DNA from: Lysobacter gummosus
GTDB taxonomy: Bacteria; Pseudomonadota; Gammaproteobacteria; Xanthomonadales; Xanthomonadaceae
Length of the DNA stretch: 64,000 nt
Direction: 5' to 3'
Assembly (NCBI RefSeq): GCF_001442805.1
Contig: NZ_CP011131.1
Coordinates: forward strand, 3,658,001 to 3,722,000
Below are positions 1 to 7,599 of this stretch, piece by piece. Position 1 is the first letter of the stretch. The number at the start of each line of letters is the position of its first letter. A program made the position numbers and the translations under genes. The notes under the pieces are model-generated. The model saw only the letters and a program-made list of their open reading frames with translations, had not been told where the DNA came from and searched no databases.

Positions 1-896
1 TGGATCGCCGCCTGCACCGCCAGCGAGGCGGTGAGCTTGTCGCCGAGCACGGCCAGCACGCGGCCGATCGGCGGGCGCTTGTGATCGGGCGCCTGCACCA
101 GTTCGCACACCACCAGCTGGCCGTTGTGCGCGTCCATGCGCGCGTCCGGCGGAATCTGCACGTTGCGCTGGATGCGGCGGTCGTCGGGCACGACGTAGCT
201 AATGCCCTGCTCGACCGTGAAGCGGCCGATCAGGCGATTGAGACGGCGTTCGAGCACTTCCACGATCGCGCCTTCGCGGCGGCCGCGGCGGTCCACGCCG
301 GTGACGCTGACCAGCACGCGGTCGCCGTGCATGGCCTTGCGCATTTCGTACGGCGGCAGGAACAGATCGTCGCCGCCGGCCTCCGGGCGCAGGAAGCCGA
401 AGCCGTCCGGGTTGGCGATCACCGAGCCGGAAATCAGGTCCATCTGCGCGGCCGGGGCGAATTCGCCCTTGCGGTTCTGGATCAGCTGGCCGTCGCGCAG
501 CATCGCGCCCAGGCGCTTGCCCAACGCGTCGGCGCGATCGTCTTCGGTCAGTTCCAGGCGCTGGGCCAGATCTTCGGCGCGCAGCGGGCCGTCGGCCGCG
601 GCCAGGGTCTGCAGGATCAGCTCGCGGCTGGCGATCGGCTGGGCGTAGCGCGAGGCTTCGCGCTCGGCGTAGGGATCGTGATACGGGGCCGGCGCACGCG
701 CCGGGCCGGGGGCCGGGGCGGCGGCGGATTTTCCGCGCGAGCCCTTGGCGGGCGGGCCGTGCTGGAGATTCTCCGGCAGCCAGGGCGGGCGCGAAGCGGC
801 GGCCTTGCGGGGTTTGCCGGCGCCGCCGGGCGTGTTGCGGGAAGGAGTCTTGCTGCCGGTGGCTCCGGCCTTCTTGCTCTTAGGTTTTTTTGTCAT
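1..896 (-). CDS. rnr: Ribonuclease R, N-terminal part (cut by window edge)
   Basis: RNase R is a processive 3'-5' exoribonuclease that degrades structured RNA. About 298 codons are visible, starting MTKKPKSKK and running leftward off the window. The first 75 or so residues are a Lys/Pro/Ala-rich extension. A helix-turn-helix-like segment follows (RELILQTLAAADGPLRAEDLAQ), then the cold-shock-domain region typical of RNase R, with GFGFLRPE, DLFLPPYEMRKAMHGDRV and a later PPIGRVLAVLGD. The catalytic RNB domain lies outside. The SD-like AGAGG is only about 2 nt from the ATG, so the start is not fully certain. The domain order fits RNase R better than RNase II, which lacks the N-terminal helical region. 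Confidence 0.9.
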   Translation of the reverse strand, partial: MTKKPKSKKAGATGSKTPSRNTPGGAGKPRKAAASRPPWLPENLQHGPPAKGSRGKSAAAPAPGPARAPAPYHDPYAEREASRYAQPIASRELILQTLAAADGPLRAEDLAQRLELTEDDRADALGKRLGAMLRDGQLIQNRKGEFAPAAQMDLISGSVIANPDGFGFLRPEAGGDDLFLPPYEMRKAMHGDRVLVSVTGVDRRGRREGAIVEVLERRLNRLIGRFTVEQGISYVVPDDRRIQRNVQIPPDARMDAHNGQLVVCELVQAPDHKRPPIGRVLAVLGDKLTASLAVQAAI

Positions 897-1244
897 GTCC
901 TCTATGGTCGCACATCGGCATGAATACGGCGTCTGCGGCCTGCGCCGCTGGTCGGAGGCGGGTCCGGCGACGAATTCGCGCGCCGGGCGGGCCGCGGCCC
1001 GTGTGCAGTGCAACATGCGCTCGGGTGGATTGCGCGCCGCGCGCGTGGCGTCGTCTCCGGGAACCTCGCGGTTCGCCGACATCTATTCCAGCGTGTCGAG
1101 CTATTTCAATCCCTGATCGCCGCTGGCGGATTCGTGGTTGATGCGAGCGGGTTGCTGCTTACGCAGCGGCCGTTTTTCATGGCCGGCGATGGCTGTCGCG
1201 ACGGTCCCGGCGGCACCGCCTGTCGGAAACCGCCCGCGCCCGCA

Positions 1245-1294
1245 TTGCCGCCAGGGCAGGAATCGCTATAACCTTTAAAACGACTTTAAAAGGT
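1245..1294 (+). promoter_or_regulatory. Promoter with paired CTTTAAAA repeats for the CGNR regulator
   Basis: TTGCCG (1245-1250), a 16-bp spacer and TATAAC (1267-1272) form a good sigma-70-like promoter. Immediately downstream CTTTAAAA occurs twice as a direct repeat (1273-1280 and 1284-1291), an 11-bp period. The whole segment 1271-1294 is also an imperfect dyad (ACCTTT...AAAGGT). It covers the likely transcription start and ends 6 bp before the ATG. Such placement suggests an operator, perhaps for autoregulation by the encoded DNA-binding protein (inference). The remaining DNA back to the rnr start holds no gene I can recognise. Confidence 0.55.
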
Positions 1295-1299
1295 AAGCC

Positions 1300-1917
1300 A
1301 TGCGACTGGAGCATCACGACTTCCGCGGCGCCGATCTGGTCGGCGGCGATCCCGCGCTGGATCTGGTCAATACCGTGACCGCGCGCGACACCCAGCCGCG
1401 CGACTGGCTCGACGACTACTTCGCCCTGCTGCGCTGGGCGCGCCACACCGAATGCTTCGCCCGCGCCGATCTGGCGACGCTGGAAACGCAGGCACAGGCC
1501 GCGCCGGCCAAGGCCGCCGCCGCGCTGACGCGCTGCAAGGCCCTGCGCGAAGCCTTGTGCGATGCGCTCTACGCCCTCGCCCACGAGCGCGCGCCGACGC
1601 CGCTGGACCTGGATACGATCGATCAGGCGCGCCTGGCCGCGTCCAAAGCCGCGCGCCTGGTCTCGCGCGATTCGCGCCTGCAGACCCAATGGTCGGCCGA
1701 GCGCTCGGGCCTGGACCTGATCGCGCACGTCATCACCGCTTATGCGATCGAGCTGCTCAAGGACGCGCGCGTGGAGCGCCTGCGCGTTTGCGACGGCAAC
1801 GATTGCGGTTGGGTGTTCATCGATACATCGAAGAACGGACGCCGGCGCTGGTGCGATATGGCGACCTGCGGAAACGTGGCGAAGGCCAGGCGCTTCCAGC
1901 AACGTCAGCGCGAGTAA
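1300..1917 (+). CDS. ABATE/CGNR zinc-finger family transcriptional regulator
   Basis: Predicted stress-type DNA-binding regulator of 205 aa. The N-terminal part has the ABATE-like signature GGDPALDLVNTV (about residues 15-26) followed by an alpha-helical region. The C-terminus carries the CGNR zinc finger: C-x4-C (CDGNDC), a WVFIDTSKNGRRRWCD core, and the diagnostic MATCGNVAKARRF. In this family the four Cys bind zinc and the basic C-terminus binds DNA. It is transcribed alone from a repeat-marked promoter immediately upstream. No target gene can be named; the downstream exported protein is 88 bp away and may be cotranscribed. Confidence 0.85.
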   Translation: MRLEHHDFRGADLVGGDPALDLVNTVTARDTQPRDWLDDYFALLRWARHTECFARADLATLETQAQAAPAKAAAALTRCKALREALCDALYALAHERAPTPLDLDTIDQARLAASKAARLVSRDSRLQTQWSAERSGLDLIAHVITAYAIELLKDARVERLRVCDGNDCGWVFIDTSKNGRRRWCDMATCGNVAKARRFQQRQRE

Positions 1918-2005
1918 GCCGATCGCGGGGCCGCCGCATCGTGCCCGCGACGCGCGTTTCATGCATTCCGATTCGATCGTCCACACGTTCTATCGCGGAG
2001 GCCCC

Positions 2006-2944
2006 GTGAACCGTCCCGACCCGCCGCGCCCCACCGCTCCGCCGGTGCAATGGCTGTCCACCGCGATGCTTGCCGCGGCCTGCGCGAGCGCCTGCGCGAT
2101 GGCCTATCAACGCGCCGCGCCGCACGCCGCCGAGCCGCAACGCTGGACGCCGCCGGGCATCGCCAGCGATCAATACGAATCCTCGCCGACGTTCACGCCC
2201 GACGGCGGCGAGATCTACTTCATGCGCAGCGATACCCGGTTCGCGAACTGGCGCATCCTGCACTCGCGTTGCCAAACCGGCGCGTGGTCGAAGCCCGAAC
2301 CGCCGTCGTTCGCCGCATCCAGGGCCGGCCTCGACGCCGATCCGTTCGTGACCGCCGACGGCCGGCGCCTGTACTTCGTGTCCGCGCGCCACGATCCGAA
2401 GGGCGAGGATCTGGATATCTATTACGTGCAGCGCAGTGCCGACGGCGCCTGGGGCGAACCGCAGCGGTTACCGGAACCTGTCAACTCTCCCGCCGCCGAA
2501 CTGCTGCCGCGTCTGAGCGCCGATGGCCGCCTGTATTTCGGTTCCAGCCGCGCGGGCGGCCACGGCCAGGGCGATCTGTACGCCGCCACGCCAAACGCGG
2601 ACGGACGCTGGAGCGTGCGCAATCTCGGCAAGCCGCTGAGCAGCGCGGCCAACGAGTACGAAGCCGACATCGCTCGCGACGGCCGCGGCCTGATCGCGGT
2701 GATCGACCGCGGCGACCGCTCGCATCTGTACCGCTTCGAACGCCGCGGCCAACAATGGCGCGAACGCGGACGGATCGCCGCGCGCGCGGATGTGTTCCAG
2801 GTCGGCCCGCTGCTGTCGCCGCGCGGCGACCGCCTGCTGTTCGCGCAGGCCGACGGCGAGCGTTCCGGCGAATTGTTCTTGATCGATCTGGTCGCCGAAC
2901 CCGATCGCAGCTGGCCGCCGTCGTGCGGCCCGGCGGCTACCTAG
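2006..2944 (+). CDS. Exported PD40/TolB-like beta-propeller protein
   Basis: Protein of about 312 aa that I recognise only at the fold level. GTG is chosen because GGAGG lies 4 nt upstream; an in-frame ATG at 1961 is the alternative. The N-terminus has a hydrophobic Ala/Cys-rich segment (TAMLAAACASACAMAY) that looks like a signal peptide or anchor. Repeated WD40-like PD40 units follow: SSPTFTPDGGEIYFMR, DADPFVTADGRRLYFVS, ELLPRLSADGRLYFGSS, and a last one near GPLLSPRGDRLLFAQ. These repeats usually form a periplasmic or outer-membrane-associated propeller for protein contacts. No catalytic motif is visible. Confidence 0.75.
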   Translation: MNRPDPPRPTAPPVQWLSTAMLAAACASACAMAYQRAAPHAAEPQRWTPPGIASDQYESSPTFTPDGGEIYFMRSDTRFANWRILHSRCQTGAWSKPEPPSFAASRAGLDADPFVTADGRRLYFVSARHDPKGEDLDIYYVQRSADGAWGEPQRLPEPVNSPAAELLPRLSADGRLYFGSSRAGGHGQGDLYAATPNADGRWSVRNLGKPLSSAANEYEADIARDGRGLIAVIDRGDRSHLYRFERRGQQWRERGRIAARADVFQVGPLLSPRGDRLLFAQADGERSGELFLIDLVAEPDRSWPPSCGPAAT

Positions 2945-2987
2945 TCGCGCGCTTACCGCCGGGGCATCCGGAAGGCCGGCGCCGCTC

Positions 2988-4811
2988 TCAGGCGGAAATC
3001 CCGGGCGCGTGTTCTTCGTCTTCGCGCGGCCGCGTCGAACGCGGCTTGGGCGCAATCAACGGCGTCTGCTGCATATTGCCGTACAGCAAAGACACGCCGG
3101 CGCGCACGCCGCCGACCAGTTCCAGTTCGAAACGCTCCGCGTCGCGTCTGCGGATATCGGCCACTACCTCGGCCGCGTCGTCGGCCGACACGCCGAGTTC
3201 CACCAGCGCCGCCTCGCCGAAGCGCATCGCCGATTCGAAGGTCTCGCGCACCTGCAGATCGACCCCGGCATGCACCAGCTCCAGCGCATGCTCGCGATCG
3301 AAACTGCGCGCCAGCACCCGCGCCTGCGGAAACTCGTGCCGGATCAGCTGCGCGGTGACGGTGGCGGCGGCGCGGTCGTCGATGCAGATGGCGATCAGTT
3401 GCGCGTTGCCGGCGCCGGAGGCGCGCAGCACGTCCAGGCGGGTGCCGTCGCCGTAGTACACCTTGAAACCGAAGGTCTGCGCGCTTTCGATCATCTCAAC
3501 GTCGGTGTCGATGATCGCCACCTCCACCCCGCGCGCCAGCAACGATTGCGACACCACCTGGCCGAAGCGGCCGAAGCCGATCAGCAGCACGCTGCCGCTC
3601 AAGTCGTTGGGCTCGTCCACGCCTTCCAGCGACAGCGCCATCTTCGGCGAGAACTTGCGCAGCGCGATGATCGCCAGCGGCGTGAGCGCCATCGACAGCA
3701 CCACGATCGCGGTGAGATTGGCGCCGACGGTGGCGTCGATCAGCTTGGCGTTGGCCGCGGCCGAGAACAGCACGAAGGCGAACTCACCGCCCTGCGCCAT
3801 CAGCACGGCGCGATCCAGCGCCTCGGTGTGGCACGACTTCATCAGCCGCGCCACGATGTAGATGCACAGCGACTTGACCAGCATCAGCGCGAGCACGCCG
3901 CCGACGATCGTGGGCCAGTTGGCGGCGACCACGGTCAGGTTCAGGGACATGCCGACGCTGAGGAAGAACAGGCCGAGCAGAATGCCGCGGAACGGTTCGA
4001 TATCGGCTTCCAGCTGATGGCGGAAGGTCGATTCCGACAACAGCACGCCGGCCAGGAACGCGCCCATCGCCATCGACAGGCCACCGATCTGCATCAGCAG
4101 CGCCGCGCCCAGCACCACCAACAAGGCCGCAGCGGTCATCACCTCGCGCGCCTTGGCCGCGGCCAGCACCCGGAACAGCGGATTCAACAGCCAGATGCCG
4201 GCGGCGAGCAGCGTCGCCAGCGAAGCCAGGGCGATGCCGATGTCGGCCCAGCGCGAATGCGCGGCCGCGCTCGGGTTGGCTTCCGGCGGCGCCATCAACG
4301 CGACCAGCGCCAGCAGCGGCACGATCAGCAGGTCCTCGAACAACAGGATCGAGACGATGCGTTGACCGCGCGGCAAGGCCAGATCGCTGCGCTCGCCGAG
4401 GATCTGCATGACGATCGCGGTGGAGGTCAGTACGAAGCCCATCGCGCCGATGAAGGCCACCATCAGCGGCAAGCCGAAGGCCAGGCCGACGCCGGTCATC
4501 GCCAGCGAACACAGCGCGATCTGCGCGGTGCCCAGGCCGAAGATTTCGCGGCGCAGGCTCCACAAATGCGAGGGCCGCATCTCCAGGCCGATGATGAACA
4601 AGAACATCACCACCCCCAGCTCGGCCACGTGCAGGATCGCCTGCGAATCGCTGAAGAAGCCCAGCCCGAACGGGCCGATCAGCAGGCCGGCGGCCAGATA
4701 GCCCAACACCGAGCCCAGGCCGATGCGCTTGAAGATCGGCACCGCGACCACCCCGGCCGCCAGCAGCACCACCACCTTGACCAGTTCGCTGCCTTGCGCC
4801 TCGGCTGCCAT
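2988..4811 (-). CDS. Kef-type (CPA2) monovalent cation/H+ antiporter, KefB/KefC-like
   Basis: Inner-membrane K+/H+ antiporter-type protein of 607 aa, close in length to E. coli KefB (601) and KefC (620). Residues 1 to about 390 are a run of hydrophobic helices of the Na+/H+ exchanger fold, including GLGSVLGYLAAGLLIGPFGL and ELGVVMFLFIIGLEM. A cytoplasmic RCK/TrkA-N domain begins near residue 406 with the nucleotide-binding GFGRFGQ (412-418), the acidic end of its second strand (IIDTD) and YYGDGTRLDVL. The last 30 residues are charged. In Kef proteins the RCK domain gates efflux with glutathione adducts; whether this one is glutathione-gated is not visible. GGAGAAG precedes the ATG by 6 nt. 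It stands alone, converging on the propeller gene. Confidence 0.9.
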   Translation of the reverse strand: MAAEAQGSELVKVVVLLAAGVVAVPIFKRIGLGSVLGYLAAGLLIGPFGLGFFSDSQAILHVAELGVVMFLFIIGLEMRPSHLWSLRREIFGLGTAQIALCSLAMTGVGLAFGLPLMVAFIGAMGFVLTSTAIVMQILGERSDLALPRGQRIVSILLFEDLLIVPLLALVALMAPPEANPSAAAHSRWADIGIALASLATLLAAGIWLLNPLFRVLAAAKAREVMTAAALLVVLGAALLMQIGGLSMAMGAFLAGVLLSESTFRHQLEADIEPFRGILLGLFFLSVGMSLNLTVVAANWPTIVGGVLALMLVKSLCIYIVARLMKSCHTEALDRAVLMAQGGEFAFVLFSAAANAKLIDATVGANLTAIVVLSMALTPLAIIALRKFSPKMALSLEGVDEPNDLSGSVLLIGFGRFGQVVSQSLLARGVEVAIIDTDVEMIESAQTFGFKVYYGDGTRLDVLRASGAGNAQLIAICIDDRAAATVTAQLIRHEFPQARVLARSFDREHALELVHAGVDLQVRETFESAMRFGEAALVELGVSADDAAEVVADIRRRDAERFELELVGGVRAGVSLLYGNMQQTPLIAPKPRSTRPREDEEHAPGISA

Positions 4812-4979
4812 CGCGCTTCTCCGGTTATTGCGTCCGCGTATCGCTTCTGCCTTGGTTCCGGGCCGGCGCGGCGAGCGCGCCGGACCCTCGCGCTACAGAC
4901 TAACAGGCGTGTCCCGCAGGCGAATCCGCCCGCGCGTTTGCGTATCATCGCCGGCATCCGAACCCTCCCTGGAACGCCC

Positions 4980-6146
4980 ATGCTCCGCCGCGCGGCCGCA
5001 TCCGCCTGCGTCCTGTTCGCCCTCGCCTGCGCCGGCACGGTCCGCGCGGGCGACGGCGGCATCACCGTGCTGAGCGCGACGGTGGCCGATCAACCCATCG
5101 AAGGCGCCGCGATCGGCCTGCGCCGCGACGGCCAGCCCGCGCTCGCCGCGACCACCGACGCCCAGGGCCGCGCCGCGCTCGACGCCGCCGCGCTGCGCGA
5201 TCCGGCCGCGCGCCTGAGCATCCGCCGCGCCGGCTACGCGGAGTTGCTCGCGCAATGCCCCTGCGACGGTTCGCGCTACGCGCTCAGCGCGGCCATGCAA
5301 AGCCTGGACGGCCTGCGCGTGGTGCTCAGTTGGGGCGACGCGCCGGTCGATCTCGATTCGCATCTCAGCTTCCCCGGCAATCACGTTTATTTCGAACGCA
5401 AGAACGGCGCCGACGCCAGCCTGGACCTGGACGACACCGAGCGCCACGGCCCGGAAACCATCACCGTACAGCGCAAGCATCCCGGCGAGGTCTACACCTA
5501 CGCCGTGCACGATTTCGGACATCGCCAGGACCCGGCCGCCGACGCGCTGGCGCGCAGCCAGGCGCGGGTCTACGTCTATGTCGGCCAGACCCTGGTGCGC
5601 ACCTACACCGTGCCCTCGCAGCCCGGCAATCTGTGGACGGTGTTGCGCATCGACGGCGAAGGCCGCTTCGAGGACATCAACCGCGTCGGCGCCAGCCGCG
5701 CCGCCGCCGATGGCATCGGCGCGCAGATCGCGCAGATCAGCGGCGGCGACACCGGCCCGGGCGACGCGCACGACGGCAGCGACGCCGCTTTGGCCAATGA
5801 ACGCGGCGAAGCGTCCTATCGCGCCGGCGATCTTGCCGCGGCGATCGCGGCATATCAGCAGGCGATCGAACTCGATCCCGGCCATGCGCTGGCCTACAGC
5901 AACCTCGGCCTGGCCTATGTGAAGCAAGGCCGCGCCGCGGAAGCGATCTGGGCCTCGCGCACGGCGATAGCGCTGGCCAAAGGCGGCGTTGCCGCGACCA
6001 TCCGCGCCAACGCCTACTACAACATCGGCAAGCTGTACGAAGAAGACGGCCAGTACGAGCGGGCGATGTCGAACTATCTCGCGGCCAAGCGCGAGAAGCC
6101 GGACAAGTCCTACGATCAGGCCCTGGAGCGCGTCAGCGCGTATTGA
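4980..6146 (+). CDS. Secreted DUF2135 (YfaP-like) protein with C-terminal TPR repeats
   Basis: Protein of 388 aa with a clear signal peptide (residues 1-23, cut near VRA-GD). Residues 26-105 resemble a carboxypeptidase-regulatory/Ig-like beta domain (DQPIEGAAIGLRRDG...). Residues about 110-225 match DUF2135/YfaP (VVLSWGDAPVDLDSHLSFPG, DLDDTERHGPETITV, GEVYTYAVHDFG). The C-terminus (about 270-388) has TPR repeats (GEASYRAGDLAAAIAAYQQAI, ALAYSNLGLAYVKQGRAAEAI, AYYNIGKLYEEDGQYERA). The function is unknown; the parts suggest a periplasmic binding or scaffold protein. Its stop overlaps the SD of the deacetylase, so the two are probably cotranscribed. Confidence 0.8.
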   Translation: MLRRAAASACVLFALACAGTVRAGDGGITVLSATVADQPIEGAAIGLRRDGQPALAATTDAQGRAALDAAALRDPAARLSIRRAGYAELLAQCPCDGSRYALSAAMQSLDGLRVVLSWGDAPVDLDSHLSFPGNHVYFERKNGADASLDLDDTERHGPETITVQRKHPGEVYTYAVHDFGHRQDPAADALARSQARVYVYVGQTLVRTYTVPSQPGNLWTVLRIDGEGRFEDINRVGASRAAADGIGAQIAQISGGDTGPGDAHDGSDAALANERGEASYRAGDLAAAIAAYQQAIELDPGHALAYSNLGLAYVKQGRAAEAIWASRTAIALAKGGVAATIRANAYYNIGKLYEEDGQYERAMSNYLAAKREKPDKSYDQALERVSAY

Positions 6147-6159
6147 GGAGCGGCAATCC

Positions 6160-7386
6160 ATGCAGGGCAGCAGCGATCGCGACGGCAGGTATTCGACCCA
6201 GGCGCGCACCAGCGCGAGCCGCGCATGGCGCAGGCCGCGCGCAACATCGCCGGCCGCGGGCTGGTCCGCGCTGATCGCCGCCGCCGTGCTGCTATTCGCC
6301 AACGTCGCCAACGCCGCTGGCCCCGCCGTCGTCGCCACTGCAGATCGCGCGACCTGGCCGCAGCCGCTGAACACGCCGGCCGGATTCGATCGCGCCTCGC
6401 GCGCGGAAATCCTCGCCTTCGCGCACGAATTGGCGCTCAGCGAATCGCTGGACGATGCCGCGCTGACGCAGCGCTTGAATCTCAAGCAGATCGATCGCGC
6501 CGGAGTCGATCGGATCCGCGCGCGTTACTGGCAGCGGCTGAGCGGCAACTACCGCCTCGCCTCGCGCGGCTGCGGCGCGCGCGAAGCCTTCTGCGCGCCC
6601 GCCGCCGATGCCGCGGCCTTGCGCCGGCTGGCGCTGGCCTTCGACGCCGCGCCGGAACCGGCCTACGCCGCCTGGTACGCCGACGCGACGCGCTTTCATC
6701 GCATCTACCTCGACGAACAACTGCGCCTGGCCGCGTTGTTCGCCCGCGTCAGCAGCGAGATCGATACCTACGGCAGCGACGAACTCGACGGCAGCGAACT
6801 GCCCGACCGCCGCTTCCTGCTGACCTTCGACGACGGCCCCAGCGCGGCCGGCGGCAACACGGACAAATTGTTGCAGACGCTGCGCGCGCACAAGCTGGAT
6901 GCGACCTTCTTCGTGCTCGGCCAGTCGCTGCAGCAGCGCATGAAAGCCGCCTCGCCCGCGCAGACCTACGCCGGCATGTGCGTGGCCTCGCACGGCTGGG
7001 AGCACCAGTCGCATGCGCGCTGGCCGCAGTGGCAGGATTCGGTGATCCGCAGCAGTGCGCTGATCAAGGCGCAGACCGGCGCCGCCTATGTCCCGCTGTT
7101 CCGGCCGCCGTACGGGCAACGCCGCGCCGACAGTGGCGAGTTCTTCCGCCAGCAGGGTGTGCGCGTGGTGCTGTGGAGCATCGACTCGCAGGACTGGAAC
7201 GCCAAGATGTCGCCGGCCGATGTCCAGGGCCGCCTGCTCAGCCTGATGCTGCTGTGGCGGCGCGGGACGATTTTGTTTCACGACGTGCACGACAAGGCGT
7301 GGGTGGCGGTGCCTTGGCTGTTGAAGCAGACGCAGGGTGCGCGGGTGGATTGGATGGGCTGCAAGGATTATCCGGAGGCGAGGTGA
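6160..7386 (+). CDS. Exported polysaccharide deacetylase (NodB/CE4 family)
   Basis: Probable carbohydrate esterase 4 of 408 aa. GAGGAG (6145-6150) overlaps the stop codon of the upstream gene and fixes the ATG. A basic N-terminus and a hydrophobic stretch (residues 34-53) form a long signal peptide or anchor. Residues 60-215 are a region I do not recognise. The NodB domain follows with all motifs: TFDDGP (222-227, catalytic base and metal Asp), SHGWEHQSH (277-285, metal His), RPPYG (315-319), LWSIDSQDW (338-346) and ILFHDVH (371-377). CE4 enzymes remove N- or O-acetyl groups from peptidoglycan, chitin or xylan; the substrate here is not determined. Confidence 0.85.
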   Translation: MQGSSDRDGRYSTQARTSASRAWRRPRATSPAAGWSALIAAAVLLFANVANAAGPAVVATADRATWPQPLNTPAGFDRASRAEILAFAHELALSESLDDAALTQRLNLKQIDRAGVDRIRARYWQRLSGNYRLASRGCGAREAFCAPAADAAALRRLALAFDAAPEPAYAAWYADATRFHRIYLDEQLRLAALFARVSSEIDTYGSDELDGSELPDRRFLLTFDDGPSAAGGNTDKLLQTLRAHKLDATFFVLGQSLQQRMKAASPAQTYAGMCVASHGWEHQSHARWPQWQDSVIRSSALIKAQTGAAYVPLFRPPYGQRRADSGEFFRQQGVRVVLWSIDSQDWNAKMSPADVQGRLLSLMLLWRRGTILFHDVHDKAWVAVPWLLKQTQGARVDWMGCKDYPEAR

Positions 7387-7403
7387 ACGACTGCGCCGGG
7401 GTG

Positions 7404-7587
7404 GAGCAAATCCCCCGGCGCGCTCGGGGTTCTCGCTCCATCAGGCATCGCGGGCGCCAGCCCCCTTTTTCAAAGGGGGCGAATTTCCGCGTGCATCGCG
7501 ATGGGATAGCTTCGCCCCACCCTGCCACTGCACCCCCTCACCGAGTTCCCCCCTTTGAAAAAGGGGGGGGCAGGGGGGATTTGCTCT
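7404..7587. repeat. Intergenic inverted-repeat element, CCCTTTTTCAAAGGG family, copy 1
   Basis: Outer ends are a 13-bp inverted repeat, GAGCAAATCCCCC (7404-7416) and its complement (7575-7587). Inside lie two copies of a CCCTTTTTCAAAGGG-type palindrome in opposite orientation (about 7461-7479 and 7548-7569). It fills the gap between the convergent deacetylase and asnB genes and may form a strong hairpin in either transcript. Related copies lie at 30911-31036 and about 42324-42455. Confidence 0.8.
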
Positions 7588-7599
7588 TACCCGATCACC

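Noticed and set aside
81..923. Long rightward open frame over the first 0.9 kb
   Set aside because: It is the antisense shadow of rnr: its translation is His/Arg/Ala-rich with no family features, while the minus strand reads as RNase R.
897..1244. Possible tRNA gene next to rnr
   Set aside because: I looked for a tRNA-like acceptor and TTCGA/T-loop pattern upstream of rnr and found none.
3009..4979. Extension of the DUF2135 frame by about 650 codons upstream
   Set aside because: That part is antisense to the Kef antiporter and full of His/Gln/Arg; the signal peptide at 4980 marks the real start.
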